Of a stretch of DNA of 33,911 bases, positions 33,189 through 33,911 are shown one piece after another. Position 1 is the first letter of the stretch. Each line of letters starts with the position of its first letter. The position numbers and the translations under genes are program-made. The DNA is from Candidatus Segetimicrobium genomatis. Lineage in GTDB: Bacteria > Sysuimicrobiota > Sysuimicrobiia > Sysuimicrobiales > Segetimicrobiaceae. The stretch spans positions 1-33,911 of the forward strand of contig VBAK01000160.1 in assembly GCA_005882275.1 (NCBI GenBank), in the 5' to 3' direction. A model generated the notes under the pieces. The model saw only the letters and a program-made list of their open reading frames with translations, was not told the origin of the DNA and made no database searches.

Positions 33189-33324
33189 GGCTCCTCCTCG
33201 GGGCTCCTCCCTTGCTTTAGTAGCGTTTGGCGCACAGGCAGGAATTTCATCGCCTCGACTCGCGAAGCCACGACTCTCGGCGGCGCAACGTATCTCGCCG
33301 CCGGGTGGATGGTGCGCGGTGGTC

Positions 33325-33911
33325 TTATCGGCCGGAGTCGAGGTCGGGACGCGTAGAAAACGCGCTCTGTATGAGGCGAGGATTGAACCCTGTACTCCCG
33401 TCGGTCGTGAAGCGATAGAGCGCCACCACGAAGATTCCCTGCAGGGCCGTCGACACGATATAGAGGAGGGTGAGATAGAGCCCAGCCGCGACCACACCAA
33501 CCACCGACGAGGACCGGCTCACGCAGAGGAGCATCACCCCAGGGATGGCGAGCAGGCCAAACAAAACGCCGAAACTGAAGTTACTCGTGACTTCTTCCCC
33601 CCACCGACGCCTGAAGAGATCAGCCGACCGTTTGAATGAGCCCAGGACGTCGAGGTCCTCAAAGATGATCACCGGAATGATGAAGAACGTCGCCAGCGAC
33701 CACCCCAGCTCCAGCACCCGACCCACCACCCATCGCAGGACCCGACTCTGTTCCAGCATCCGCAGGAGTATGCCGACGGTCGCAGCGATGAGTGACCAGA
33801 GGAGAATCCGCTCCACATTCTCCCAGGCAAATCGAAAGCCGTCGCCTAGTGTGGGGTCCCCGCCGGATAGGCGGATATTCGCGCACGCCATCAGCGCGCT
33901 ATTGAAGAAGA
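33325..33911 (-). CDS. DUF6159-like membrane protein, 5' end beyond window
   Basis: The frame is open through the right edge (FFNSALMACANIRL at the boundary), so the ATG at 33889-33891 is probably internal. About 195 residues are visible with four hydrophobic segments (ILLWSLIAATVGILL, LGWSLATFFIIPVIIFE, FGVLFGLLAIPGVMLL, VVGVVAAGLYLTLLYIVS). The pattern, including GDPTLGDGFRFAWEN, FEDLDVLGSFKRSADLF and the final FNPRLIQSAF, fits the DUF6159 family as I recall it. Base composition is less GC-rich than the rest of the window. Function unknown. Confidence 0.75.
   Translation of the reverse strand, partial: FFNSALMACANIRLSGGDPTLGDGFRFAWENVERILLWSLIAATVGILLRMLEQSRVLRWVVGRVLELGWSLATFFIIPVIIFEDLDVLGSFKRSADLFRRRWGEEVTSNFSFGVLFGLLAIPGVMLLCVSRSSSVVGVVAAGLYLTLLYIVSTALQGIFVVALYRFTTDGSTGFNPRLIQSAFSTRPDLDSGR

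Noticed and set aside
33010..33271. Small minus-strand ORF near the right end
   Set aside because: Different frame from the ATPase remnant, Arg/Ser-rich and without a recognisable product.
1..33911. tRNA, rRNA, CRISPR arrays, prophage or transposase genes
   Set aside because: Looked for by eye on both strands; none was found.

Overview
This is a gene-dense, high-GC stretch of a bacterial chromosome. The gene order glpX, rho, rpmE, prfA, prmC, tsaC, glyA, upp resembles the block I know from Bacillus and other Gram-positive-type (Terrabacteria) genomes. SLH-domain and LysM envelope proteins also point to a Gram-positive-like or deep-branching lineage, probably an uncultured environmental one. 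I cannot name the phylum from the sequence. No rRNA, tRNA, CRISPR array, transposase or phage gene is visible.

Layout. (1) 1-6300, minus strand: rplY (L25), then pth, a NodS-like methyltransferase, an APC permease, a small membrane protein and a membrane-anchored universal stress protein, then two TrkA-type RCK proteins. The pth-to-USP genes overlap by 4-8 bp at every junction, so they look like one translationally coupled unit. A 51-bp repeat family sits at three places here, and one tandem pair forms the C-terminal end of Pth. (2) 6300-11700, minus strand: rpmE, prfA, prmC, tsaC, glyA, upp and a dCMP deaminase, covering translation termination, tRNA t6A modification, one-carbon metabolism and pyrimidine salvage. 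(3) 11877-15085, plus strand: a sugar-type ABC importer cassette (Tat-signal binding protein and two permeases, no ATPase), placed inside the otherwise minus-strand conserved block. (4) 15177-23570, minus strand: htrA, glpX, argS, an SLH/BsuPI protein, rho, and a LysM/M23 envelope protein that lacks one zinc-ligand histidine. (5) 23640-27530, plus strand: accD-accA-accB-accC, a complete acetyl-CoA carboxylase operon. (6) 27596-33911: small modules: a cupin; a divergent ArsR-type regulator/AlkA pair sharing a palindromic control region; a creatinase-like M24 protein; an SPFH protein; a CsoR-like regulator lacking its usual cysteine; an SPW-repeat membrane protein; the last codons of a lost ABC ATPase gene; and a truncated DUF6159-like membrane protein at the right edge.

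Four of the five clearest -10 elements carry an upstream TG (TGnTATAAT), which suggests an ordinary SigA-type factor using extended -10 promoters. Two convergent gene pairs share a single CTAG as both stop codons, which shows how tightly packed the region is. The most unusual items are the repeat-derived Pth tail, the ArsR/AlkA pair, the degenerate active or metal sites (M23, M24, CsoR-like, ArgRS HIGH motif) and the ABC ATPase remnant.
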